64,000 bases of DNA, from positions 154,226 through 218,225 of the forward strand of contig JAJCZX010000038.1 of NCBI GenBank assembly GCA_029262195.1, given 5' to 3'. The notes beneath the pieces were generated by a model. The model saw only the letters and a program-made list of their open reading frames with translations. It was not told the DNA's origin and did no database searches. The translations under genes were made by a program, and so were the position numbers. Shown piece after piece: positions 51,922 through 64,000 of this stretch. The number at the start of each line of letters is the position of its first letter. The stretch's first letter is position 1. This stretch comes from Gemmatimonadota bacterium (GTDB taxonomy: Bacteria > Gemmatimonadota > Gemmatimonadetes > Gemmatimonadales > GWC2-71-9).

Positions 51922-54303
51922 CTACAAATTTGCGAGTTGATCCCGGAAGGAATTAATCTGTTCCTCTACATCGGCGCTTATCTTCTTGATCTCGATCACC
52001 ATGGCAGGCGCCTCGCCCATCTCTCCCGCTGCCGCTTTCTTTTCCAGCCGTTCGAGGGCGTTCATCAGGTACACGGCCTTGACTGCCCCGGCCGAAGACT
52101 TCATGGCGTGAGCCCCCACCCTCATTGCTTCGGCGTCGCCCGCCGCTAAGGCATCATCCAACGCCATTAGCCGAGGCTCAATGTCAGCAACGAAGGCCGA
52201 AAGGATACCTCCAAGCGCAATTTCAATCCCCGCTTCCTGCAGTTCCTTCAGAAGTTCCTCCAAACCCGCTGGCTCGGACTCACTCAATAATTCCCCGCGT
52301 TCTTCTGGAGGAATCGCATTTTCGGTCTCAATTGCTAGAAAAAGCTCGTGTGGTTTGAAAGGCTTCGGAATGAACCCTTCAAACCCTTCCGACATGATCT
52401 TCTGTCGCTGCTCTAACGTGGCGTGGGCGGTCAACGCAAACATCCGGGGTTGAGGTTCTTTATTTAGCTCGATGATTTTTCGCATAGCAGTGATACCGTC
52501 CATAACGGGCATCTCGACATCCATCAACACCACGTCAAAGTCCCGCCCCTCAACCGCTTCTACAGCCAGTTCCCCATTTTCGACGATTACTACCTCGTGA
52601 CCACGTTTTGACAAAATACGCCCGGCTACTTTTTGGTTGACCGGATTGTCCTCGGCAAGCAGAATTGTCAAACTGCTTCTCGTTTCGGCAATAGAGTGTT
52701 TCGTTACTAACTTTGGCTCAACGGCCTTTTCCCCCGTGGCGTACATCGCTGCAATGGCGTCGAGCAGCTCAAGTCTGTTGACCGGCTTCGACAGGTAGGC
52801 CGATATTCCTATTTCACGACATCGCTGCCCGTCGCCTGCTCGGCCCCCAGAAGTAAGAATCATGAGTTTGGTTTCAGCGAGGGATGGCTCACTCTTGATG
52901 CTCGCGGCAAGATCAAATCCGTCGCGATCAGGCATGTGCCCATCTATGATGGCCAGATCAAACGCCTGGCCGTCACGGGAGGCGTCTTCCAGTGCTTTCC
53001 ACGCGGGAGACGCACCCTCTACATCGACTACATCGGCCCGGATGGGGGCCAGCATTCCCCTCAAGATCCTCCGGTTGGTGCCGTTATCGTCCACCACCAG
53101 AATCCGCGAGGCACCCAACTGCCTCAGGTCGGGTTTTTCAATCCGCGGTTCGGTAGCGATAGCGCGCTTAAGCGAAAGTTCCCAACTGAAAACACTGCCT
53201 TTGCCAACTTCGCTCTCCACGGACAGCGAGCCGCCCATGTGGGAAACGATCTTCTGGCTGATTGCGAGCCCCAGGCCCGTGCCACCATACTTGCGAGTCG
53301 TAGACGTGTCCGCCTGGCTAAAATGATCGAAAATAAGAGGCAATACTTCCTCCGGGATTCCGATGCCGCTGTCTCTCACAGAGAATAGGATTTTCATTTC
53401 GGAGTCGTTCTCTTCAAGAAGACGGAGCGCAACGACAACCTCTCCTGACTCGGTAAATTTCAGGGCATTGTTAACGAGGTTGTTTAAGACTTGCCGCACC
53501 CGGCCGGGGTCCCCGTGGACGGCTGTCGGAATATCATCCGGCACGTCGTGAGCCAACTCAACCCCCTTCTCAAACGCCCGGCTCACAAACAAGCGAGTCA
53601 CTGACGCGACCACCCGATGGGGATTGAACGCAACATCCTCTAAAACAACCTCACCTGCCTCGAGTTTCGAAAAATCAAGAATGTTGTTGATGATTTCCAA
53701 CAGAGCATCGGCCGATTCGCCGACCACCTCGGCGACCTCCCGTTGTTCGGGATCCAACTCGGTATCAAGGAGCAACTCGACCATGCCCACCACCCCGTTC
53801 AAAGGCGTACGGATTTCATGACTCATTGCGGCTAGAAATGCACTTTTTGCGTCCACAGCCGCCTCCGCTGCCACCCGAGCCTTGATCTCCGCCTCTCTTG
53901 CACGAACCCTTTCGGTGACATCTTCCGCGATCATTTCAAAACGCCGCACATCACCACTCTGGTCTCGAATGATCTTTCCCGAGACATGTACTTTGATATG
54001 GGTTCCATCCCGGCGTAGCCAGGTTACGTCGAGACCGTTCACCGCATCCGATTGCGGGAGGCCAGCAAGCATCTTATCCCGCTCCTCAGGGATCGCGCAA
54101 AGCGACTTGACGTTGACGGCCAACAATTCTTCTTTGGTCTCGTAACCCAGCATCTCTACCATCGCCGAGTTTATATGAAGAAATTTCCCATCGTGAGACG
54201 AACTGTAAACACCCAAGACAGCGTTTTCCACGAGGCTGCGGTACAGCAAGTCTGAATCGTCATGCAGGTTGTTTTCTGCCTCGCCTGTCCGCGAATTTGT
54301 CAT
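51922..54303 (-). CDS. Hybrid histidine kinase PAS-HisKA-HATPase-REC-REC-Hpt
   Basis: A 793-residue sensor kinase with no membrane segment. A PAS domain (residues ~18-135), the phospho-His in AAMSHEIRTPLNGVVG (near 162), HATPase with GTGLGLAISQKIV, then two receivers: the first with VVDDNGTNRRI and the acceptor IIDGHMPD, the second with LAEDNPVNQKV and MDVEMPVMDG. A C-terminal Hpt domain has GAHAMKSSAGA. The multi-step relay needs an output partner; the response-regulator relic just upstream is broken. Confidence 0.95.
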   Translation of the reverse strand: MTNSRTGEAENNLHDDSDLLYRSLVENAVLGVYSSSHDGKFLHINSAMVEMLGYETKEELLAVNVKSLCAIPEERDKMLAGLPQSDAVNGLDVTWLRRDGTHIKVHVSGKIIRDQSGDVRRFEMIAEDVTERVRAREAEIKARVAAEAAVDAKSAFLAAMSHEIRTPLNGVVGMVELLLDTELDPEQREVAEVVGESADALLEIINNILDFSKLEAGEVVLEDVAFNPHRVVASVTRLFVSRAFEKGVELAHDVPDDIPTAVHGDPGRVRQVLNNLVNNALKFTESGEVVVALRLLEENDSEMKILFSVRDSGIGIPEEVLPLIFDHFSQADTSTTRKYGGTGLGLAISQKIVSHMGGSLSVESEVGKGSVFSWELSLKRAIATEPRIEKPDLRQLGASRILVVDDNGTNRRILRGMLAPIRADVVDVEGASPAWKALEDASRDGQAFDLAIIDGHMPDRDGFDLAASIKSEPSLAETKLMILTSGGRAGDGQRCREIGISAYLSKPVNRLELLDAIAAMYATGEKAVEPKLVTKHSIAETRSSLTILLAEDNPVNQKVAGRILSKRGHEVVIVENGELAVEAVEGRDFDVVLMDVEMPVMDGITAMRKIIELNKEPQPRMFALTAHATLEQRQKIMSEGFEGFIPKPFKPHELFLAIETENAIPPEERGELLSESEPAGLEELLKELQEAGIEIALGGILSAFVADIEPRLMALDDALAAGDAEAMRVGAHAMKSSAGAVKAVYLMNALERLEKKAAAGEMGEAPAMVIEIKKISADVEEQINSFRDQLANL

Positions 54304-54316
54304 CACAAGCTCTCAC

Positions 54317-54438
54317 TTAGTCGAGTTTTAATTTCACTAACGATGTCCGACAAGGTCTCACCATGAACCCTGCGCGTTCCAGAGTCTGTTGAAACACATC
54401 CCCATTCCATGATCGTCATCAACTACCAGAACATCCAT
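54317..54438 (-). pseudogene. Remnant of a response regulator
   Basis: An ATG at 54438 opens MDVLVVDDDHGMG, the start of a receiver domain. After that, the frame stops 13 codons later, but the -1 frame continues as DVFQQTLERAGFMV, which is exactly what follows in intact receivers, and then degenerates and stops at 54317. Only the first ~30 residues of a receiver remain. It sits in the 170-bp gap between two hybrid kinases. Short, but the match in two frames is specific. Confidence 0.65.
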
Positions 54439-54475
54439 CTGCAGCCATCTTTGTCAGGCACGTTCCGTCGTCGAC

Positions 54476-57400
54476 TTAGACCCGAGTGGTCTCCGAAGGT
54501 TCGTTCTCGTCGACCGGATCCAGGACCCGGCGCACCGCGTGCAAGAGTTCGCTAATCTCCCACGGTTTGTTTACCCGGACCACCGACTCCAAAGCGTCGC
54601 CTTCGTTGATATCCTGGTGATCCCGATAACCACTGGACAGGATAAAATGGGGAGGGTTTTCCCGTTTGCTAAGAGCCTCGAAAAGTTCTCCTCCACCCAT
54701 TCGGGGCATTACGAAATCCGAAAAAACGAGATCGACTTTTCCGTCGACCTTTGAGATAATATCGAGCGCTTCTTTTCCATCCCCTGCCTCAATCACTTCA
54801 TATCCGTAGCGCCTTAGGATTCGACAACCCAACTCACGAAGTTCGAGTTGATCTTCAACAAGAAGGATTGTTTCCTTTCCACCGACGGGGGCTCCCTTGT
54901 GTTCGTGGCGCGAGGCGGCTTCATGACTCCGAGCTCCGTATGATATCGGCAGCAGAAGGGTCACAGTCGTACCCGTGCCCGGTTCGCTGTCTATAGTCAC
55001 CGAACCACCCTGTTGTTTCATCAAACCGTAGACCATGGATAGCCCGAGGCCGGTCCCAACACCCTGCGCTTTGGTAGTAAAAAACGGTTCAAAAATACGG
55101 TCCTTGATGTTTGAGGGAATTCCAGTCCCCGTATCTATGACCACAATGGTGCCATATTCTCCCGGGGACATCCAAGGGAGATCGTCCTCACCGGGTTCAA
55201 TCGTCGTTTTTCCAACTTCGACGCGCAATGTTCCACCTCGCGGCATTGCCGCCACGGCGTTCGTAACGAGGTTCATTATGATTTGTTCGAGGGCCCCTGC
55301 GTCAACCGAAACCAGGTCCTTCGTTTCCGGCGCAACTACTTCCAGAGTGATCGTTTCCTTGGCAGAAGATTGCAGCACTGGCATCATCCCGTTTACCAAT
55401 GCTGCCAAACTTGTCGCAGTCTGCGATAACTCTGCCTGGCGGCTGAACCCGAGCAGGCGAGTCACAAGTTCCGTTGCCTTTCGGGTCGCATACTCAACAT
55501 CACTCAATCGGTCATGGAACTCTTTGGATCCCGGTTCACTCTCCGATGCCAATTGAAGATTCCCTCTGACGACAGTCAGCAGGTTGTTGAAATCGTGGGC
55601 CACTCCGGCTGTCAGCTGGCCCACTGCTTCCATTTTTTGGGCCTGCCGAAGTTGTGCCGCCAGGGTCCGCTTCTCGGACACATCTTCGACGACCATTTCA
55701 AACCACTTCACGCTCCCGTCCGGATTGAGCACCTTTCGCCCTCTCAAAACGAAGTAGCCTTTGGAGCCATCTTTGCGGCGCCACACTATTCCCTCCCCTT
55801 CGCCTGCTGGACCTTCTTCCAACAGCACTTCCCTCTCATGCGTGTCCAGATAAAGATCGTCTCCCATGTTCAACTCGAGAACTTCTTCCGCCGACGAATA
55901 ACCCAACATGGTCACAAGAGCCCGGTTTACATCCACAAACCGCCCCGCTTCGGTAGAGCGATACATCCCGTACGGCGAATTTTCAAACAGATCACGAAAA
56001 TCAGCTTCCGACTGAGCGATCTTGCGTTCGGCTTCTTTCCGAGCCGTTACGTCTCGCCTGATGGCTACGAAGTGGCGGGGTTTACCATCTTCATCTCCAA
56101 GGACGGGAGTAATCGTTTGCTCAGCGATGTAAGTGCTTCCATCCTTGCGTCTATTGACGATCTCACCGAACCAGGACTCGCCGCTAAGTATCTGTTTTTT
56201 CATCTCCCGGTAAAATTCTTCGTCGTGGTGCTCTGATTCGAATACTCGCTGATTGACACCGATCAGTTCCGCGCTCGAATAACCACTAGTTTTTTCGAGC
56301 GCAGGATTCACCCACAAGATTTCCCCCGTCAGGTCGGTGATGAAGATTTCGTTGTCGGAAGCGGCTAACGCGGATGCTTGCAAACGAACCCTTTCGTCAG
56401 TAGCTAACCCCTCAAGGGCCGTCCCGGCCCGAACCGCGAACACGTCGGTGATTGAACGAGCTACGAATTCCTCGGGCATCCTGCGTTCAAACAACCCGAT
56501 AAGCATGCAAACGGGGATCCCGTGCTTATCCCGAAAGAGCCGACCCGAGAAACCCTGTGCATTCGCGTCAGCAAGGAACGGATCGAGAGAAAAGTCTTTT
56601 TGGACAGACGATTCGTGAAGGTAGCTCCCCGATTCCATCACACGAGTTAGGATGCTACCGGACAACTCGGTTCCTGCGTCAGGCACGTAGGATCCCGTAC
56701 TTGAATAGGCGATCACTGTCACCCGCTCACCCGAATCGTCCAACGGTTTGGCCAGAAATGCGGCATCTGAGTCGATGGCTCTGCGATACTCGTCTACTAC
56801 GCTTTTCAACGACTGATTGGAGACCGATGCATATAAGCCACTGGCCACATCGGCTAACTTCGAACGCAGATCGGCTCCTTCCGAAACATCTTTGACAGCG
56901 ACAACGCATCCGATTCCCACGATTGTTTCCGGAGCCGGCGTCAATCTGATCTCAGCGGCAAATTGGCTGCCATCGGTCCGCACCATTTTGGTCTCAAGGT
57001 TCAACGCACGGGCAGAGGTGACCGCGTCAACAAAAGCGTCACCAACTTCTCTTTCCTCCACGAGATCCCGGAACGAGCAACCCATCAAACCCGTCACCGT
57101 CGCCGCGAGGCACTTCGCGACCGACGAATTGGCAAAAACGACCGAGGCCTCATGGTCGAGAATTAAGACTCCCTCCGACATGGTGTTCATCACCACGGTC
57201 GCCCAGTCGGCTAGAGTTTCAACGATCGTTTCTGTTTCGACTTCAGACGACTTGTCTTCGAGAAACAGTGCGCAAATCCTCTGATCACCGACCCAGGGAA
57301 GAAGCAGGGCGGAGATCGGGAGCTCAGAGCCGTCTCGCCTGCGGCCGACGGCTCTCATTGGCTCCGGGTTTCCCGGCACTTCAGTCGTCTCCTGTGGGGC

Positions 57401-57793
57401 CAAAAACCCGGGCCAGTCTTCGCCCGGGACAACGTCAACGACCTTAACACCACATAGCCCCCCGTCTGAAAACCCGAGCATCACCTCTGCGGAGGAGTTC
57501 GCGGAAACAATGGTTCCGGCATCATCAACCAGCAAAGCCCCATGGATCGTGGTTTCCATCACCGAATACAGACGGCGTTGTGAATAGGTAAGGGTTCGTA
57601 AAAGGGTGCGAACACCTAAAGCGGCGAGGATCGAAGTCAAGAGAGATAGGATTAATAATGACGGAATGCGCGCCGCCCACCCGTCAGAAAGGCCGACCAG
57701 AACCACTGCCGAAAATGCAACCACCATACCGCCAAACAACCATCCGGCCTTACCCGAACGCGTTGTCGCGTCGCCCGATTCGGCGATCGTCAT
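54476..57793 (-). CDS. Multi-PAS hybrid histidine kinase with C-terminal receiver
   Basis: A 1105-residue membrane sensor. Two hydrophobic segments at ~17-60, then PAS ([16 protein letters not shown]), a second PAS ([13 protein letters not shown]), a GAF-like region (~330-470), PAS with PAC ([22 protein letters not shown]), another PAS ([15 protein letters not shown]), the phospho-His in [20 protein letters not shown], HATPase ([17 protein letters not shown]) and a receiver ([35 protein letters not shown]). Domain borders are approximate. It overlaps the broken regulator upstream by 4 nt. Confidence 0.93.
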   Translation of the reverse strand: MTIAESGDATTRSGKAGWLFGGMVVAFSAVVLVGLSDGWAARIPSLLILSLLTSILAALGVRTLLRTLTYSQRRLYSVMETTIHGALLVDDAGTIVSANSSAEVMLGFSDGGLCGVKVVDVVPGEDWPGFLAPQETTEVPGNPEPMRAVGRRRDGSELPISALLLPWVGDQRICALFLEDKSSEVETETIVETLADWATVVMNTMSEGVLILDHEASVVFANSSVAKCLAATVTGLMGCSFRDLVEEREVGDAFVDAVTSARALNLETKMVRTDGSQFAAEIRLTPAPETIVGIGCVVAVKDVSEGADLRSKLADVASGLYASVSNQSLKSVVDEYRRAIDSDAAFLAKPLDDSGERVTVIAYSSTGSYVPDAGTELSGSILTRVMESGSYLHESSVQKDFSLDPFLADANAQGFSGRLFRDKHGIPVCMLIGLFERRMPEEFVARSITDVFAVRAGTALEGLATDERVRLQASALAASDNEIFITDLTGEILWVNPALEKTSGYSSAELIGVNQRVFESEHHDEEFYREMKKQILSGESWFGEIVNRRKDGSTYIAEQTITPVLGDEDGKPRHFVAIRRDVTARKEAERKIAQSEADFRDLFENSPYGMYRSTEAGRFVDVNRALVTMLGYSSAEEVLELNMGDDLYLDTHEREVLLEEGPAGEGEGIVWRRKDGSKGYFVLRGRKVLNPDGSVKWFEMVVEDVSEKRTLAAQLRQAQKMEAVGQLTAGVAHDFNNLLTVVRGNLQLASESEPGSKEFHDRLSDVEYATRKATELVTRLLGFSRQAELSQTATSLAALVNGMMPVLQSSAKETITLEVVAPETKDLVSVDAGALEQIIMNLVTNAVAAMPRGGTLRVEVGKTTIEPGEDDLPWMSPGEYGTIVVIDTGTGIPSNIKDRIFEPFFTTKAQGVGTGLGLSMVYGLMKQQGGSVTIDSEPGTGTTVTLLLPISYGARSHEAASRHEHKGAPVGGKETILLVEDQLELRELGCRILRRYGYEVIEAGDGKEALDIISKVDGKVDLVFSDFVMPRMGGGELFEALSKRENPPHFILSSGYRDHQDINEGDALESVVRVNKPWEISELLHAVRRVLDPVDENEPSETTRV

Positions 57794-58225
57794 CCAAGTC
57801 CCATTTGCGCGTTACCGTCGGCTAGGGGATCTCCAAACGCCTCAGGCCTGAGAAGGTCGAAAACGCGATCTTTGATGAATGCGACCACTTTATGAAGCTC
57901 CGATGTTTTGTCGTAAAATTGGGCCACACCGAGCTCTTTGCAACGCCTCCGGTATACCGAGAGCGAATAATTGGTCAGGACAATTATCTCAGGCGGATTT
58001 GAACGAATTTTAATCAACGGGATCATTTAGATCCAATTTCTGCCGTGCATCCGCAGATCGAGCGTAATTCATATCCGGTGCGAGCGACTCAATTTCTCCT
58101 AGAGTTGAATCGCCATTGGCGGTGGCACCGACCACCTCCACAAAAGGGAGTTCTGCGAACATTTCGCGAGGGCGGCCCCGTGCCAGATATCCATCGTTGA
58201 CCAACAACCTGAGCTTTTCCTTCAT
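57790..58225 (-). pseudogene. Response regulator inactivated by a frameshift and a stop codon
   Basis: Frame 1 from ATG 58225 reads MKEKLRLLVNDGYLARGRP...FVEVVGATANGDSTLGEIESLAPD, the first half of a receiver domain. Near 58076 the natural continuation moves to another frame: ITLDLRMHGRNWI, then a TAA at 58027-58029, then MIPLIKIRSNPPEIIVLTNYSLSVYRRRCKELG and FYDKTSELHKVV, the second half. One frameshift and one nonsense change therefore separate it from a single-domain regulator containing LDLRM and LTNY. The VDD position is also VND. The last part overlaps the kinase start by 4 nt and may still be translated. Confidence 0.85.
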
Positions 58226-58474
58226 AACCCGACTCCACCGTTGAGACCACACCCTTCCACGTCCAGTCTCGGACCGACTGCGTGTTAGGCAACCGTCAAT
58301 CTCCATACAGGAGAAAAGCATCCTTACTGTGGCAAAATACGATAAAACCGCCATAGCGATAGACATGGACTGGCGACAAGCCGCCGACCCTCAGCAGTAC
58401 CATTGTCAGATCGCGACAAATACCGTAATTCTATTGGGTCAGCGAGAGTCTCGTGTTCAGGAGAAACGCACAGA

Positions 58475-59854
58475 ATGCAAATGCAAGTTGAAAGGCAACC
58501 GGTTCCACTGCGAGCCCTGATCATTTCAATTGCATCATTGGTGGTCCCTGTGGTTGGAGTTTTCCAGCTTCCCGACTGGACCAGTTCGGGTGCCGGCATG
58601 CTCATCTGGTTGACCGCATTGATCCCTGCCTTCCTCCTCTCCTATTACAGGGGAATGGCTGGCGTCGCAGTAGCGCTTTCGGGTGGGATGGCAGTGATCA
58701 CGGCGACTCAGGTCAGCATTAGCGTTTTCTCCATCGCCCAGCCTGACTGGGGACTGTTGATGGCAATAGTCGGAGTTTACCTGGTAGTGTCTCTGGGTGT
58801 CGCCACGCTTTCCGAGTTACTTCTTCGGGAACGGCGAAAGGCAGAAGAGGTGGCGTTGTTGGATCGACTAACCGGCTTACCGAACCGGCGTTACGCTGAC
58901 ATGACACTTGAAGGGAGTTTCGCTGCTGCCGAAAGGGGGAAATCCCTGACGATCGTGATGTTCGACCTCGACAAATTCAAAGCGGTAAACGACACTCACG
59001 GACACGCAGCCGGGGATCTGGTTCTTCAGGCATTTTCGGAAGTATTGAAGACCACTACACGCCGGGAGAACCTATCCGCTCGGTTTGGCGGTGAGGAGTT
59101 TATCACTGTGCTCCGCGACACGGTAGCCACGGACGCTGAAAAATTTGCCGAGAGGGTTTTGGATAGAACCCGGGAAAAACTCTTCCCCTGGGGATTTCAG
59201 ACAGCCAGCGCGGGCATAGCTGAATACGAAAAGGGTATGGGTTCTTTCGAGATACTTTTGAGTGCTGCCGACCAGGCTCTGTATAGCGCAAAAGAAAACG
59301 GTCGAGATCAGGTTTGTATCGCGCCAAGGTTCGACCAAAGCTCACGAGGCTCAGGCCAACGTGTCTCGGTGACCACAACGACCGTTCCTATTCATCCTGA
59401 TCCCCGATCCACCACAACCCTGATCTGGGTGGTCGACGACGACGACGCCCTCCGAGGCGTACTCACCCGGGTGTTAGAAAAAGGAGGCTTCACCACATGG
59501 AACACGGGCAACCCTCGTGAAGCACTGGATGCCTTCGCCAGCACAGAACCGGATCAACGCCCCACCATCGTTCTAACCGATGTTATCATGCCCGAAATGA
59601 GCGGCATCACCATGGCGGAACAATTCGCGCGATTGGATCCGCTGATTAAGGTGGTCTACATGTCGGGGTATGTACAAAGCAAGGTGTCCTGGGAAGGGGT
59701 AGCGGGGTCGGTGGTGGCTTTCCTTGAAAAACCGATAGAAATGAAGAGGTTGCTCGCCACCATGCATTTGGTCAAGAACCGCGAGCCATTGAAAGGCGAG
59801 CGAGTAATCGGTCCAGAAAAAGATGATCCCCTTGGGCCGGACTCTACGCCTTAA
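58475..59854 (+). CDS. Membrane GGDEF protein with C-terminal receiver
   Basis: About 459 residues on the plus strand. Four or five hydrophobic segments (LIISIASLVVPVVGVF, MLIWLTALIPAFLL, LLMAIVGVYLVVSLGVATL) precede a GGDEF domain with LDRLTGLPNRRYADM, FDLDKFKAVNDTHGHAAGD and the active signature GGEEF. The position of the inhibitory RxxD reads RREN, so product inhibition may be lost. A receiver follows (IWVVDDDDALRGVLTRVLEKGG, VLTDVIMPEMSG, MSGY, FLEKPI). REC after GGDEF is the reverse of the common order. ATG chosen at 58475 (AGGAG about 11 nt upstream). Confidence 0.92.
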   Translation: MQMQVERQPVPLRALIISIASLVVPVVGVFQLPDWTSSGAGMLIWLTALIPAFLLSYYRGMAGVAVALSGGMAVITATQVSISVFSIAQPDWGLLMAIVGVYLVVSLGVATLSELLLRERRKAEEVALLDRLTGLPNRRYADMTLEGSFAAAERGKSLTIVMFDLDKFKAVNDTHGHAAGDLVLQAFSEVLKTTTRRENLSARFGGEEFITVLRDTVATDAEKFAERVLDRTREKLFPWGFQTASAGIAEYEKGMGSFEILLSAADQALYSAKENGRDQVCIAPRFDQSSRGSGQRVSVTTTTVPIHPDPRSTTTLIWVVDDDDALRGVLTRVLEKGGFTTWNTGNPREALDAFASTEPDQRPTIVLTDVIMPEMSGITMAEQFARLDPLIKVVYMSGYVQSKVSWEGVAGSVVAFLEKPIEMKRLLATMHLVKNREPLKGERVIGPEKDDPLGPDSTP

Positions 59855-60124
59855 AACCTATGGGCAAACTAACAGGCCATTCACTACCCTTGAGAGGTGA
59901 GAGTGACCGAGATTCAGTCACCGTCGAGGATCGTGCGCACCTGATAGAACAGATCCGCCAGCGTTAAAGTGCAAGGGTATACTCCCTGGTGGACCTGCCC
60001 GATGATACTCAGACCTTCCAACTTGGAAGGCTCAGTTAACGGTTGCGGCAAAGACCCGCCCAGGAGTCATGTTCCTTTACCCCGCCTTTCCTGAACGGGA
60101 CCGCCCGATTTTCAAATCTTGGAC
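59855..60124. other. Spacer between the GGDEF-REC gene and the rRNA terminator
   Basis: No gene over 60 codons. It holds a short minus-strand frame (listed separately) and a small inverted repeat CTTCCAACTTGGAAG near 60015. A GGGCAAAC string near 59862 resembles part of a cyclic-di-GMP-I riboswitch, but the rest of that motif is missing. Confidence 0.5.
59914..60051 (-). CDS. Possible small protein (45 aa)
   Basis: A minus-strand TTG-initiated frame encoding 45 residues beginning MPQPLTEPSKLEGLSIIGQV and ending ...LADLFYQVRTILDGD. Composition and codon use look protein-like, and it is convergent with the GGDEF-REC gene. It has no clear Shine-Dalgarno and I recognise no family. It could equally be the tail of a decayed gene or chance. 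Confidence 0.25.
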   Translation of the reverse strand: MPQPLTEPSKLEGLSIIGQVHQGVYPCTLTLADLFYQVRTILDGD

Positions 60125-60161
60125 AAAAAAACCCGCCCTGCGAAATCGATCGCAGGACGGG
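60125..60161 (-). terminator. rRNA operon rho-independent terminator
   Basis: Minus strand: CCCGTCCTGCG pairs with CGCAGGGCGGG (one mismatch) across an 8-nt loop, followed immediately by seven T. It lies 11-47 nt beyond the 3' end of the 5S gene. Confidence 0.95.
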
Positions 60162-60171
60162 CTTCTAAGTG

Positions 60172-60289
60172 AGCCGGCGACGGCCTACTCTCCCACCGGG
60201 CTGCCCCGGCAGTACCATCGGCGCTGACAGGCTTAACTACCGTGTTCGGGATGGGAACGGGTGTGACCCTGTCGCTCTAGTCACCGGCA
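60172..60289 (-). rRNA. rrf: 5S ribosomal RNA
   Basis: 118 nt on the minus strand, beginning TGCCGGTGACTAGAGCGA and containing ACACCCGTTCCCATCCCGAA and GGGAGAGTAGG, with complementary ends (TGCCGGTGA and TCGCCGGCT). It is the last gene of the operon. Confidence 0.96.
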
Positions 60290-60304
60290 TTTTTTTGTGG
60301 GGAC

Positions 60305-60330
60305 ATCGGGACGTCGGCAAGTCGGGAGGG
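60305..60330 (+). repeat. Octamer repeat (GTCGGNAN) in the 5S-23S spacer
   Basis: Three consecutive 8-mers ATCGGGAC, GTCGGCAA, GTCGGGAG. The same unit forms an array in the 16S-23S spacer (63649-63684). Confidence 0.6.
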
Positions 60331-60341
60331 ATTTTTAACGA

Positions 60342-60374
60342 TCCCATTCCCCGCTCCGAGTTCCCAGCTTCCCC
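60342..60374 (-). repeat. G-rich heptamer-like repeat in the 5S-23S spacer
   Basis: Minus strand units GGGAAGCT, GGGAACT, CGGAGCG, GGGAATG, GG, near period 7 and clearly related to the arrays at 2962-2990 and 8355-8384. Confidence 0.55.
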
Positions 60375-60471
60375 GTCAACAATTCTATAATTGCTCTTTT
60401 TGACGTCTGATGGATGTGTGTTCAATCGAAGTGGTTAATTTGTCGATTTTTTGTGTTGCGAAATTGAAGAG

Positions 60472-64000
<3,529 letters not shown>

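Noticed and set aside
59860..59980. Cyclic-di-GMP riboswitch near the GGDEF gene
   Set aside because: Only a GGGCAAAC fragment matches; the second conserved block and tetraloop receptor are missing, and it lies downstream of the gene.

Overview
The window looks like chromosomal core sequence from a Gram-negative (outer-membrane) bacterium of the FCB group, most likely Gemmatimonadota. The evidence is a Raetz lipid A pathway (lpxD, lpxC, fabZ, lpxA, lpxB, lpxK) with BamA/Skp and LolCDE, a PorV/PorQ-type outer-membrane protein, an MJ0042 zinc-ribbon protein, and Firmicutes-like low-molecular-weight-thiol and protein-arginine-phosphorylation genes (bshC, clpC-mcsB-mcsA) in the same genome. The phylum is an inference; the partial 16S at the right edge would settle it. 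Almost every gene lies on the minus strand, co-directional with the rRNA operon, with pervasive 1-20 nt stop/start overlaps that imply long translationally coupled operons. I moved several starts to codons that overlap the upstream stop or carry a clear Shine-Dalgarno sequence.

Layout, in transcription order from right to left. 60.1-64.0 kb: rRNA operon (16S partial, tRNA-free spacer, 23S, 5S, strong terminator). 49.7-59.9 kb: signalling island with a GGDEF-REC protein on the plus strand, two large hybrid histidine kinases, a PilB/GspE ATPase fused to a receiver, and two wrecked response-regulator genes. 41.9-49.5 kb: era, a Trm112-like protein, PorV-like and companion envelope proteins, a degenerate-receiver GGDEF protein, an MJ0042 protein, prfB with a canonical programmed +1 frameshift, and lysS. 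35.9-42 kb: lolC/E-lolD and mcsA-mcsB-clpC. 27.1-35.9 kb: bamA-skp-lpxD-lpxC-fabZ-lpxA-lpxB and an acyltransferase-LpxK fusion, a compact outer-membrane assembly operon. 15.4-27.1 kb: glutamate dehydrogenase, rlmH, AMMECR1, methyltransferase, bshC, murJ, uvrC, threonine synthase, larC and a TPR protein, ending at a good terminator. 10.2-15.3 kb: accessory-looking genes (SDR, BtuF-like, LysE, POT transporter, a small XRE-controlled locus, tRNA-Gly). 2.1-9.6 kb: DUF512 protein, der, plsY, gpsA, merR, surE, pcm, dedA, acylphosphatase and apt.

The most unusual part is the left edge (1-1879). Two short genes (51 and 41 aa) encode near-identical leaders, 26 of the first 32 residues the same, with completely different C-termini. 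They are followed by an HPr-kinase-like protein, a PqqD-type RRE protein and the N-terminus of a lasso-type B2 leader peptidase that runs off the window. This is the architecture of a kinase-containing lasso-peptide RiPP cluster, but the leader motif is degenerate, one core would need an unusual Leu-initiated 7-residue ring, and the other core has no acidic residue and cannot form a lasso at all.
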